Positions 55,819-64,000 of a stretch of 64,000 nucleotides of DNA are shown piece after piece; position 1 is the first letter of the stretch; every line of letters starts with the position of its first letter. The translations under genes and the position numbers were made by a program. This stretch comes from Fibrobacter sp. UWR3. GTDB lineage: Bacteria > Fibrobacterota > Fibrobacteria > Fibrobacterales > Fibrobacteraceae. The notes under the pieces are model-generated. The model made no database searches and had not been told where the DNA came from. It saw only the letters and a program-made list of their open reading frames with translations. Location: NCBI RefSeq assembly GCF_900143055.1, contig NZ_FRCW01000007.1, positions 62,001-126,000 on the forward strand, in the 5' to 3' direction.

Positions 55819-58800
55819 ATGGAAACGAAAAAAAGAATCGGGATTGTAAGTATCGCCACTATCGTGGCCCCCATCATCGTTATCATCCTTGTGCTGGGGA
55901 CAATCTTCACGGGTCGCCACGCGAGCGGGGATACGGAAAAGGCCGTGCGCAACGTGACGCTCCTCTTTATGAACGAACTCGCGAACCGCCGCGAACAGGT
56001 GGTGGCGTCGAAATTGAACGGCTACATCAACGACCTGGATGTGGCGGTGGGCCTGCTTTCAAAAGAAGACCTCGCAAGTACCGCAAGTTTGCAGAGCTAC
56101 CAGCTCCGCATGAAGCAACTGTACGGTCTAGAAAAGTTCGCCTTCGTGGACACTGCGGGTCTCATCTACACATCCCGCGGTACGCGCACCGACATTGATC
56201 TCTATAATTTCGATTACAGGACCCTGGCAAAATCCGAAATTTCATTAAAGAAAAACAGTGAAGAAAAGAAGACTGTTGTCATTGCCGTGCCTGTGGACCG
56301 TCTTGCCTTTAATGGTCGGGTTTTGGTCGTGTGCTTCATGGAAATCGACATGAACCGCATGCTGGAAGGTATTTCGCTGGAATCCGACCGGCAGGGAATT
56401 ACATTTTGCAACATCTACTCGAAGGCAGGCAATTCGCTTACGAACCTGGTGCTAGGTGGGCTTGCGAGCGGCGACAATCTGCTTGCCGCCATGGAAAAAG
56501 CCGGATTCGAAAAAGGCTTCTCCATGGAAAAGATGCGCTCCGACTTCGCGAACCACGAGGCGGGCGTCGTTTCCTTCGAGTATAACGGCATCCGTGAAAC
56601 CATGTACTATGTTCCCATCCATTCTACGGACTGGATGCTGACCTACCTTATCCGCGAAAGCGTCATCTCCGAGCAAATCGGTTCCATTTCGGAAGACATT
56701 TTGGAACGCAGCCTTCTGCTATCCGGAATTATCGCGCTAGTGCTCTTGACCGTGTTCCTGTTCCTCTTCATGCAAATCAGGCGTACCTCTCAACTCAAGT
56801 TAGAAAAAGAGGTGGCCGATGCCGAAAGCCGCATCAAGCAGGAAAAACTGGAAGAACAGCTTGCGCTCCAGCAGAAGTTAGTTGAAGAAGAACGCAAGAG
56901 GAACGAACAGCGTAACATGATTACCGCGCTTGCGTCAGATTACCGCAGCGTATACTACCTGAACCTGGATACCGGAATGGCGATATGCTACCGCAAGGAC
57001 GGCTCCGTTCCCGCGCCCTTCAAGGAAGGGGACGAAATCGGCTACCTGGAAAATTTTTCAACCTATGCCGAAAAGTTCGTCGCTCCGGAATTCCGCGAAA
57101 AGTTCCTCGCCTTTATACAGCCCGAAAACGTGCGCGCGGGTGTCGCGAAGAACAAGATCTATACCTTGCGCTACCTGGCAAACCATGGCGGCAAGGAAAG
57201 CTACGAAATGCTGCGCATGGCGGGCGTGCACAATGCCGGCGACGCCCCGGATGCACCGCTCCGCATTGTAGGTTTCGGATTTTCCGATATCGACGAGGAA
57301 ATGCGTGATTCCCTTGCCAAGAACCAGGCGCTTTCCGATGCGCTCAAGACGGCAGAAGAGGCGAGCAAGGCGAAGACCATATTCCTCTCCAACATGAGCC
57401 ACGAAATCCGCACGCCCATGAATGCGATTATCGGCCTCGACAGCCTTGCGCTGCACGAACCCGAGATTTCGTCGAAGACGCGCGGCTACCTGGAAAAGAT
57501 CGGCTCCTCCGCAGAACACCTGCTGAGCCTCATCAACGAGATTTTGGACATGAGCCGCATTGAGAGTGGCCGCACGAAGATCAATAGCGAAGAATTCTCG
57601 TTCCCCAAGCTTTTGGAGCAGGTGAACACCATCATCGACGACCAGAGCCGCACCAAGGGCCTGAACTATTCGTGCCATGTGGCGGGCAGTCTGGACGACT
57701 ACTACGTCGGCGACGTCACAAAGATTCGCCAGATTCTCATCAACATCCTGGGCAATGCGGTCAAGTTCACCCCGAAGGGCGGAAACATCGACCTCAACGT
57801 GGAAAAGATTGCTGCGTTCGACAACAAGTCCACGCTCGTCTTCAAGATTAGCGATACCGGTATCGGCATCAGCAAGGAATTCTTGCCCAAGATTTTCGAC
57901 ACGTTCACCCAAGAAAACGCCACCACGGATTTCAAGTACGGCAGCAGTGGCCTCGGCATGGCGATTACCAAGGGTATCGTCGACATGATGAACGGCAAGA
58001 TCGATGTGGAAAGCGAAAAGGGCAAGGGGACCACGTTCTGCGTGACGCTCACCCTCAACGACAGCATGCGCAAGCAGGCGACCGACGACGAAATCGAAAT
58101 CCACCCGAGCGAAATGAGCGTGCTGGTGGTGGACGACGACGAGATTGCCCTGGGGCACGCGAAACTCGTGCTCGGCAAGGCGGGAATCCTCACCGACACG
58201 GTGCTTACGGGCAAGGAAGCGGTGGAGATGGCGAAACTCCGCCACGCGAGACGCGAGCCCTACAACCTGATTGTGGTTGACTGGCAGATGCCCGAGATGA
58301 ACGGCATCGAGACGGCGCGCGAAATCCGCAAGGTGACCGGCGACGAGTCCGCCATTATCATATTGACGGCCTACAACTGGGACGACATCCTGGACGAGGC
58401 CCTGGCAGCCGGCGTGGACTGCTTCATTTCTAAGCCCTTGTTCTCGGGAATCCTGCTGGACGAATTCAAGAACGCCCTCCGGCGCAAGAAGGAACACACC
58501 TCGCTTGCGAAGAACAAGGCGGAACTTGCCGGAAAGCGGGTTCTCCTTGCCGAAGACATGGATGTCAACGCGCAGATCATGATGGAAGTGCTGAAGATGC
58601 GGGACTTGCAGGTGGAACTGGCCGTAAACGGTCGCAAGGCCCTGGAAATGTTCCGCGACCATCCCGAAGGCTACTACGATGCAGTCCTTATGGATGTGCG
58701 CATGCCCGAAATGGACGGCCTGGAAGCGACAGCCGCCATCCGCAAGCTGGAACGCTCCGACGCCAAGAAGGTTCCCATTATCGCGCTCACGGCAAACGCC

Positions 58801-58926
58801 TTTGACGAAGACGTGCAGCGGAGCCTGCAGGTGGGCATGAATGCGCACCTTTCCAAACCCATCAATCCGGACCACCTTTACCAAACTCTTGAAGAAATGA
58901 TCTGGACGGCAGAAAATAGGAAGTAA
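55819..58926 (+). CDS. Hybrid histidine kinase with two REC domains
   Basis: The 1035-residue protein has an N-terminal membrane helix, a periplasmic dCache-like sensor (LEKFAFVDTAGLIYTSRGTR, VVIAVPVDRLAFNGRVLVV), a second helix near residue 305, a coiled coil, a PAS-like segment (RSVYYLNLDTGMAICYRKDG), HisKA with His528 (NMSHEIRTPMNAIIG), HATPase (NILGNAVKFTPKGG, ISDTGIGIS, GSSGLGMAITKG), and two REC domains with Asp821 (IVVDWQMPEMNG) and Asp959 (VLMDVRMPEMDG). It senses a small extracellular ligand and passes phosphate through its REC domains. It is 20 bp downstream of the permease-kinase gene; a hairpin follows its stop codon. Confidence 0.93.
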   Translation: METKKRIGIVSIATIVAPIIVIILVLGTIFTGRHASGDTEKAVRNVTLLFMNELANRREQVVASKLNGYINDLDVAVGLLSKEDLASTASLQSYQLRMKQLYGLEKFAFVDTAGLIYTSRGTRTDIDLYNFDYRTLAKSEISLKKNSEEKKTVVIAVPVDRLAFNGRVLVVCFMEIDMNRMLEGISLESDRQGITFCNIYSKAGNSLTNLVLGGLASGDNLLAAMEKAGFEKGFSMEKMRSDFANHEAGVVSFEYNGIRETMYYVPIHSTDWMLTYLIRESVISEQIGSISEDILERSLLLSGIIALVLLTVFLFLFMQIRRTSQLKLEKEVADAESRIKQEKLEEQLALQQKLVEEERKRNEQRNMITALASDYRSVYYLNLDTGMAICYRKDGSVPAPFKEGDEIGYLENFSTYAEKFVAPEFREKFLAFIQPENVRAGVAKNKIYTLRYLANHGGKESYEMLRMAGVHNAGDAPDAPLRIVGFGFSDIDEEMRDSLAKNQALSDALKTAEEASKAKTIFLSNMSHEIRTPMNAIIGLDSLALHEPEISSKTRGYLEKIGSSAEHLLSLINEILDMSRIESGRTKINSEEFSFPKLLEQVNTIIDDQSRTKGLNYSCHVAGSLDDYYVGDVTKIRQILINILGNAVKFTPKGGNIDLNVEKIAAFDNKSTLVFKISDTGIGISKEFLPKIFDTFTQENATTDFKYGSSGLGMAITKGIVDMMNGKIDVESEKGKGTTFCVTLTLNDSMRKQATDDEIEIHPSEMSVLVVDDDEIALGHAKLVLGKAGILTDTVLTGKEAVEMAKLRHARREPYNLIVVDWQMPEMNGIETAREIRKVTGDESAIIILTAYNWDDILDEALAAGVDCFISKPLFSGILLDEFKNALRRKKEHTSLAKNKAELAGKRVLLAEDMDVNAQIMMEVLKMRDLQVELAVNGRKALEMFRDHPEGYYDAVLMDVRMPEMDGLEATAAIRKLERSDAKKVPIIALTANAFDEDVQRSLQVGMNAHLSKPINPDHLYQTLEEMIWTAENRK

Positions 58927-58962
58927 TGGGTCATGTTTATTCCCGGAAATACAATAAGAAAC

Positions 58963-58984
58963 GCCTGTGATAAGGCTCACAGGC
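58963..58984 (+). other. Hairpin after the hybrid kinase gene
   Basis: GCCTGTGA (58963-58970) pairs with TCACAGGC (58977-58984), an 8-bp stem 36 bp after the stop codon. No T-run follows, so termination by it is uncertain. Confidence 0.4.
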
Positions 58985-59011
58985 CACGCTATGCCTAATG
59001 AGAACTTTAAA

Positions 59012-59038
59012 GTGACACTTTTCGTGCCTTCGGGTGTT
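59012..59038 (+). promoter_or_regulatory. GTGACACTTTT-N8-CGGGTGTT element upstream of the TonB receptor
   Basis: GTGACACTTTT (59012-59022), 8 bp, CGGGTGTT (59031-59038). Sequence and spacing equal those in front of the ECF sigma gene at 46.6 kb. It likely places this receptor under that sigma factor. Confidence 0.6.
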
Positions 59039-59044
59039 TAAATG

Positions 59045-59071
59045 GCAAATGGGCTTTTCCATTTGCTATTT
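59045..59071 (+). terminator. Hairpin with T-run in the TonB receptor leader
   Basis: GCAAATGG (59045-59052) pairs with CCATTTGC (59059-59066), followed by TATTTTT. Because it lies after the putative promoter, it may act as an attenuator of the receptor gene, or end transcripts from the kinase operon. Confidence 0.5.
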
Positions 59072-59094
59072 TTGCATGAAACGCGGGAACTTTT

Positions 59095-61674
59095 TTGAAA
59101 TTTTGTATTAGTATCATCGCCTTGTTGCTCACGACCGCCGCTTTCGCGCAGTCTGTTCCCGGCTCTTCAACCGCTGACACCGCGCAGGTCGCGGGAATCG
59201 TCTTCAACGGCGTGGTGCGCGACGCTTCCTTCGCCGCGGGCGAAAAGCTGAACGTGGAAATTCTCGAATCGGGCGAGGCCATCCAGACCGTCGTGGGCGA
59301 GCCCTTCCGCGCAATCCTCCCGGAAGATACGCTCTGGAACGTGTGCGTTACCAATTCCGATACCGCGGGTGCCGAGAAGGAAAAGTGCTACGAACTTGTC
59401 TACACCGGGGCCGAACGCAGTTTCTCGCAGGCGCTCGGCGACGGGTTTGCGGAGGATGCCGGTGCTCAGGTGGACTCTCTTGCCCCTACGGGGCTGCGGA
59501 GTGACGATGCGGGTGATTCCGCGGGCGCGACCCCGGGCGATTCTACAGGTGTCATCCTGAGCGGAGCGCAAGCGGAGTCGAAGGATCCAGACCCGAATTC
59601 CACCCCTGCAGACAGCGCATCGCATGACAGCGCCGCTGCTCCCGAAAAGGACGTCGATGTCGATGCGCTCCTTGCCGCAGGCGATAAGGAAAAGAAGACC
59701 GAACTCAAGAAGGTCGTGGTGCAGTTGCGCAAGCGCCCCAAGCGCAAGCCGGGCGAATCGGTGGTTTCCGCGAAGTCCATCAAGCGCATGCCGGGCCTCG
59801 CCGAGGCCGATGTCATCAAGAGTATCCAGGCGCTCCCGGGCGTAGTCGCGAGTTCCGATTTCAGTTCCAAGATTTACGTGCGCGGCGGTGCTGCCGACCA
59901 GAACCTGTTCCTGTTCGACAACGCGGTCGTGTATTCCCCGGTGCATTTCTTCGGGCTGTTCAGCACGTTCCTTGTGGAAGGCATCGATGACGTGCAGTTC
60001 TACAAGAGCGGGTTCCCGGCGCAGTACGGCAACCGCCTGAGTTCTGTGCTCAAGATGGACGGGCGCGCGGGCGGCCAGGATACTGTGGAGGAATGGTTCA
60101 GCAAGTCGAGTGTCAAGATAAGCACGTTTGCGGCGCAGCTCCATACCGAAGGCCACAAGGGCCCCGCACGCTGGGTGCTCGCGGGCCGCACCACCTACAT
60201 CGGGTACATGCTCGACCTGTTCAATGCCATCGGGCTTCTGGACCTCGCGCTGGATTACGAGTTTACGGACTTACAGGGTACGCTTATGTACAACATAACA
60301 GACGATACCCGCCTCAAGTTCAGTTTTTACGTGGGCAAGGACGAACTGAGTTTCGACCCGCTGTATATGGACTGGGGGAATGTCGCCATCCCGATTAACG
60401 TAATGCACCGCATCAATGGTGACTGGGACTACAATGCCACCCTCGCATATAGCCAGTTCTACCAGACCATGAAAATCAGCGACCTCATGTCTATCGAGAT
60501 GTTCCTCTACACCTTCACGGGCAAGCAGTGGGTAAACTACCGCGGTATCGATAACCACGTGCTTACCGCGGGCTACGAACTGGAATACGATTACGAGCAT
60601 TACCGCGAGCAGATGTCGAATGCGAGCATTGTCGACATTCAGGAACCCTTCCACCACGTGGCCTACGTGCAGGATGCCTGGAAAATTTCTCCGGATTACC
60701 TGCTGCAATTCGGTATGCGTTTCAACTACCAGACCGGTGCAGAACATTTTGGCGTGGAACCGCGCGCATCGCTCACGGTAAACCTCGACGATACCAAGAC
60801 GCTCGAGCTGTATGGCGGTTACTACCTGCAGTACCTGAACTCCATTATCTATACCGACCAGGAAACCCTCAACGAATTCTACTACCCGGCGACTACGACT
60901 ACGAAGGGCAAGCATATTGACCCCGCATCGTCGTGGCTGTTCGCGGTGGAATACAGCCAGCGCGAGATTCTCGAGGACTATGATGCGACCGTGGGCGTTT
61001 ACTACAAGACGCAGAATAACTTGAACACCTTCATGGTGGAGGTTGACAGCAGCGACGAATCGCAGTCGAAAGAGATGGTGATGGCGGATTACTTCGGGAC
61101 GGCGGATGGTTACTCGTTTGGGTACGAACTTTCGCTGCGCAAGAATAAGGGCTGGTGGTTCGGAGGCATAAACTGGAGCCAGAGCATAAGCGTAATGCGC
61201 GCAAACGACGGAACCAAGGCGTATTTCCCGAGTTGGCACCAGCCGTACGCACTCAAGCTGGATTTGGGAATCAACTGGAAAGGCGACGAGGATGCGCTCT
61301 GGAAGCACGAGAAGAAGGGCCGCTATTTCCGCTCGTCATTAGCGCTCAAGTATTCCTCGGGAATGCCTATCAGCGAGTACAAGGGTTATTATTACCGCAA
61401 GGAAATCGGGAGCCAGGAATATTCAGACAAGATAACGGTGCTGCCCGGGAGCCGCAATGCGGGCCGCCAGACGGACTACTTCCGCATCGACGTGAAGGCC
61501 ATTGACATCGGTCGCGAAGGCAAGTGGAACTTCAGCTGGACCATCATCAATCTGACCGACCACGACAACATGTTCTTCAGTTTCTACGATACGAGCAAGA
61601 ACCCACCCGAAAAGACATCCATTTCGCAGTTCCCCTTCTTGCCCATCATGCTGAACTACGAATATTACTTCTAG
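59095..61674 (+). CDS. TonB-dependent outer-membrane receptor
   Basis: The 859-residue protein has a signal peptide (ending AAFAQ), a beta-sandwich-like N-terminal part, a low-complexity linker, then a plug domain (VVSAKSIKRMPGLAEADVIKSIQALPGVV, split here as two blocks, and KIYVRGGAADQNLFLFDNA) and a 22-strand-type barrel (YELEYDYEHYREQ, RASLTVNLDDTKTLELYGGYY) ending YEYYF. Such receptors import siderophores, cobalamin or oligosaccharides. The start is TTG 59095, the only one that gives a signal peptide. A dispersed palindrome is read in frame within the linker. Its stop codon overlaps that of the convergent FISUMP gene. No substrate-binding lipoprotein lies beside it. Confidence 0.9.
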   Translation: MKFCISIIALLLTTAAFAQSVPGSSTADTAQVAGIVFNGVVRDASFAAGEKLNVEILESGEAIQTVVGEPFRAILPEDTLWNVCVTNSDTAGAEKEKCYELVYTGAERSFSQALGDGFAEDAGAQVDSLAPTGLRSDDAGDSAGATPGDSTGVILSGAQAESKDPDPNSTPADSASHDSAAAPEKDVDVDALLAAGDKEKKTELKKVVVQLRKRPKRKPGESVVSAKSIKRMPGLAEADVIKSIQALPGVVASSDFSSKIYVRGGAADQNLFLFDNAVVYSPVHFFGLFSTFLVEGIDDVQFYKSGFPAQYGNRLSSVLKMDGRAGGQDTVEEWFSKSSVKISTFAAQLHTEGHKGPARWVLAGRTTYIGYMLDLFNAIGLLDLALDYEFTDLQGTLMYNITDDTRLKFSFYVGKDELSFDPLYMDWGNVAIPINVMHRINGDWDYNATLAYSQFYQTMKISDLMSIEMFLYTFTGKQWVNYRGIDNHVLTAGYELEYDYEHYREQMSNASIVDIQEPFHHVAYVQDAWKISPDYLLQFGMRFNYQTGAEHFGVEPRASLTVNLDDTKTLELYGGYYLQYLNSIIYTDQETLNEFYYPATTTTKGKHIDPASSWLFAVEYSQREILEDYDATVGVYYKTQNNLNTFMVEVDSSDESQSKEMVMADYFGTADGYSFGYELSLRKNKGWWFGGINWSQSISVMRANDGTKAYFPSWHQPYALKLDLGINWKGDEDALWKHEKKGRYFRSSLALKYSSGMPISEYKGYYYRKEIGSQEYSDKITVLPGSRNAGRQTDYFRIDVKAIDIGREGKWNFSWTIINLTDHDNMFFSFYDTSKNPPEKTSISQFPFLPIMLNYEYYF
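59550..59588 (+). repeat. Dispersed palindrome TGTCATCC...GGATC, copy 3, inside the TonB receptor gene
   Basis: TGTCATCCTGAGC ... GTCGAAGGATCC within the coding sequence, read in frame as V-I-L-S-G-A-Q-A-E-S-K-D-P in the flexible linker before the plug domain. Confidence 0.75.
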
Positions 61675-64000
61675 TCGGACGAATCCTTGATGCAACGGAC
61701 AGTGTACCTGTAGTTTTTGCCAGTGTAGTCTAGGAGGGTATTGTTGTTGGCAAATGATAAGTACTCAATGTAAGAATTGCTATTGCTGGCTTCAGTAGAA
61801 CTCCAAAAAGCAGCTTCAGTATGGGCGCAGCGATCTCCTTTGTTAGTCATGTAACCGGCAGGCTCCGCAGTAAAGCCATAAGCATCTGTCCCGTTACTAT
61901 TGTTCGTCCACTCGGACGTGGACTTGAGTTTTTTACCGGCCTCCGACGCACCGCCGACAGCACCAATCAGAACATTCCATTCGTTATTATTTGGCAGGTG
62001 CCAACCTTCTGGGCAAACCCCGCGCACAGGGGATTTCGGCGAACACTCCACTCCGTAGCCACATCCCTTGCCGTCCGTACTCCATGTGCCAGCACTGTCC
62101 ATGGCGGCACTCCACAAGTAAAATCGTCCAAATTTTGCGCAAGACGTTTCATTATCGTCATAGCAGAAACTACTTGAGTCTAGTTCATCTGTAGGCTGCA
62201 AATGGGCATAGTTCAGGTTCTGCGCCATCCACACCTGGCCACCGATTTTCACGGTTTTATAAACTTTGCCATCGCGTTCATCCACCAACTCGCCATATTC
62301 GCAATTGTCTTCGGTTTTAGTCTTGCACTCCGTTGCCCAAGCTTCCGAACTGGGTTCTTCGCTGCTGGATGACGGAGTAACTTCGTCATCATCCTTTAGG
62401 CAACGGACACTATACTCGTCGTACTTCGCGGAGAAGCCTAGACGCGCAATGTCGCTGTCGTAGTCAAAGGCCGCGCAGTACGCATTGCGCCAATCGTCTT
62501 GGTCGGAAGTCCAAAAGTGCGCGTCCTCGCCCCTGTCGTTGAAATTTCTAGTATAGTACCCGTAGCCGGCAGGGAACACTGAGAAACCGAACGCATCTAT
62601 GCCATTGCCATCTCTCGTCCAGCCGGATGTTGATTTGAGAACCTTGCCCGTAGTCGATGAATCACCGACTGCAGCGAATAGGGTGCTCCACTCCTTTCTT
62701 GTCGGCAAGTGCCAACCTTCAGGGCAAACTCCGTGAACAGGAGGCGCCGGCGAGCAGTTTTTTTGATATCCGCAACCTATGCCGTTCGTACCCCATTTGC
62801 CCACACTGTCCATGGCTGAACTCCATATATATAGGCGACCGTACTCGGAGCATCTGTAGAGGCTATCTTCGCCATAGCAATAGCTATGCCTAGTTTGGTA
62901 ATTGAGATTTTCCGCCATCCACCATTGGTCACCAATCTTCACCGTCTTGTAAACTTGACCGTCGCGCTCGTCGACCAACTCGCCATATTCGCAATTGTCT
63001 TCGGTTTCTGACTTACAACCAATTTTTGAACTAGAAGACTGTTCCGAACTTGATGACTCCACCGAACTACTCGACTTTGCACTGCTGCTGGATACCGGAG
63101 GAACCTTGTCTTCATCCATGATGCAGCGGACAGAGTACCCGAGTTCCATATCATGCGTAGTATATGCCGCTCCATTACTTGAATAAGTGAAATAAAAGCA
63201 GGGGGCGTAACCAGCCAAGGAAACAGGTACAGAAAAAGCCCAAAACCGTGCTTCGGTCCCCATTTCGTAACCCACATGTCTTCCGTGTGTAGGGCGATAG
63301 CCGCTCGCCAAAATCGAAAAACCAGTTGAATTGGTTCTGGTGATACCTTTATAAGTTGTCCATGAGCCTGTTGCCTTAAGAGCTTTTCCTGCACCACCTT
63401 GGCCGCCAACTTCTGGTGAATAAATCAGCGTTTCCCATTCTTCGGTCGTAGGCAAGTGCCAGTCGGTAGGGCAAGCACCTCGTATATGGCTAGGATAAGG
63501 GCAACCCTCTCTACCATATGTACATCCGCCTTCTCCTTTGCCCAATGCTGCGGACCACATATATAGGCGACCATGAACATCGCAACTAGATTTACTATCT
63601 CCATAGCAAAAACTGTTTTCTACTTCGAAGTTCAGGTTCTCCGCCATCCACACTTGGTCACCAATTCTCACGGTCTTGTAAACTTTACCGTCGCGCTCGT
63701 CGACGAATTCACCATAATCAATATCAGGGTTCAAATACTCCCATGCGCTTCTCCTACTCGAAGAACTGCCGCTTGATTTTACACTGCTGCTACTCGACTT
63801 TACGCTAGAACTGGATGGATTCCCTCCGCTTTGTTCCGAGGATGACTGCACAACAGATGAAGATGTTTCAGTCGAAGAGTCATCGCCCGGGCGCGAGGTG
63901 AAACTGCTTTCGTCGTCACCACAGGCAACGAGGAAAAGAAGCAGGCTAGTAATTGCTATGGATCCTATCGCGCTTCGCGCTCCAGGATGACACTTCCTAA
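61671..64000 (-). CDS. Three-domain FISUMP lipoprotein, 5' end beyond the window
   Basis: The frame runs from the stop at 61671 through the right edge of the window, so the start is missing; GTG 63851 is internal. The N-terminal part seen reads as a lipoprotein signal peptide (SAIGSIAITSLLLFLVAC-GDD), then a Ser-rich linker (SSSVKSSSSSVKSSGSSS) and three FISUMP domains, each starting YGE(F/L)VDERDG(K/Q)VYKTV and containing W(M)AENLN, (G)RLY(M/I)WS, CPEGWHLPT and a last VRC. Linkers are Ser-rich. It is probably displayed on the cell surface. A dispersed palindrome forms the coding sequence just before the signal peptide's hydrophobic core. Confidence 0.85.
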   Translation of the reverse strand, partial: RKCHPGARSAIGSIAITSLLLFLVACGDDESSFTSRPGDDSSTETSSSVVQSSSEQSGGNPSSSSVKSSSSSVKSSGSSSSRRSAWEYLNPDIDYGEFVDERDGKVYKTVRIGDQVWMAENLNFEVENSFCYGDSKSSCDVHGRLYMWSAALGKGEGGCTYGREGCPYPSHIRGACPTDWHLPTTEEWETLIYSPEVGGQGGAGKALKATGSWTTYKGITRTNSTGFSILASGYRPTHGRHVGYEMGTEARFWAFSVPVSLAGYAPCFYFTYSSNGAAYTTHDMELGYSVRCIMDEDKVPPVSSSSAKSSSSVESSSSEQSSSSKIGCKSETEDNCEYGELVDERDGQVYKTVKIGDQWWMAENLNYQTRHSYCYGEDSLYRCSEYGRLYIWSSAMDSVGKWGTNGIGCGYQKNCSPAPPVHGVCPEGWHLPTRKEWSTLFAAVGDSSTTGKVLKSTSGWTRDGNGIDAFGFSVFPAGYGYYTRNFNDRGEDAHFWTSDQDDWRNAYCAAFDYDSDIARLGFSAKYDEYSVRCLKDDDEVTPSSSSEEPSSEAWATECKTKTEDNCEYGELVDERDGKVYKTVKIGGQVWMAQNLNYAHLQPTDELDSSSFCYDDNETSCAKFGRFYLWSAAMDSAGTWSTDGKGCGYGVECSPKSPVRGVCPEGWHLPNNNEWNVLIGAVGGASEAGKKLKSTSEWTNNSNGTDAYGFTAEPAGYMTNKGDRCAHTEAAFWSSTEASNSNSYIEYLSFANNNTLLDYTGKNYRYTVRCIKDSSD
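63960..63993 (-). repeat. Dispersed palindrome TGTCATCC...GGATCC, copy 4, in a signal-peptide coding region
   Basis: On the minus strand TGTCATCCTGGAGC ... GCGATAGGATCC, read in frame as C-H-P-G-A-R-S-A-I-G-S. It supplies the residues before the hydrophobic core of the FISUMP lipoprotein signal peptide. Confidence 0.75.

Overview
The window looks like Fibrobacter (rumen or gut fibre degrader; Fibrobacteres). The strongest sign is two proteins built on the FISUMP domain (Fibrobacter succinogenes major paralogous domain), at 30.7-31.6 kb and 61.7-64.0 kb. Supporting signs are secreted xylan-active enzymes (GH30, CE15, CE6) with D-T-S-rich linkers and type IX-like C-terminal domains, Ser-rich lipoprotein linkers, and promoters of the form TTGACA-N17-TATATT. 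No rRNA or tRNA gene was seen.

Layout. 0-19.5 kb is an accessory, defence-like island. It holds an AAA/DUF4143 ATPase, a tight operon DUF4417 - toxin-like protein - small protein - KptA (RNA 2'-phosphotransferase), a single-chain type IIG restriction-modification enzyme, a HigB/HigA-type toxin-antitoxin pair, a tandem AAA ATPase with a WYL regulator, two BspA-like (DUF285) repeat proteins without signal peptides, a DUF2779 nuclease, and a GIY-YIG/DUF6884 pair. 19.5-33.3 kb is mainly housekeeping and secreted functions: sbcCD, the GH30 enzyme, a YhhN-like membrane protein, zapA with a zapB-like coiled-coil gene, uvrC, a FISUMP lipoprotein, an orphan nuoA and an outer-membrane barrel. 33.5-36.2 kb is a type II R-M operon (C5 methyltransferase plus NgoBV-like nuclease). 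36.2-50.4 kb has two xylan esterases, an ABC-F ATPase, a cadherin-like secreted protein, ackA, a PAP2 phosphatase, a histidine phosphatase and an operon of ECF sigma factor, anti-sigma-like protein and outer-membrane caspase-like protein. 50.4-59 kb is a phosphorelay cluster: REC-EAL, Hpt, a deletion-scar gene, an amino-acid-permease/histidine-kinase fusion and a hybrid kinase. 59-64 kb holds a TonB-dependent receptor and a three-domain FISUMP lipoprotein cut by the window edge.

The most notable signal is not a protein. Around both restriction-modification loci there are four related elements (about 5.73-5.91, 8.46-8.66, 35.84-36.08 and 35.58-35.79 kb, all minus strand). Three of them share a fold whose sequence changes while pairing is kept: a 5' hairpin (P1) with a large loop, a terminal stem (P3) ending in a T-run, an inner stem, and a long-range helix between the P1 loop (N8-9, A-rich spacer, N6-7) and the P3 loop (N6-7, GCC-like spacer, N8-9). 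G-U pairs that fit only the minus strand indicate a minus-strand RNA. I match it to no RNA family I know and propose a structured RNA or leader regulator linked to R-M genes.

Other shared signals: TTGTCGCA-N9-TAT(A/T)TT upstream of four units in the island; GTGACACTTTT-N8-CGGGTGTT upstream of both the ECF sigma gene and the TonB receptor gene, suggesting one regulon; in-frame 27-bp repeats shared by the anti-sigma and caspase genes; and a dispersed TGTCATCC...GGATC palindrome that in two places is read as protein. All calls are by eye from sequence; family names come from remembered motifs, not searches.
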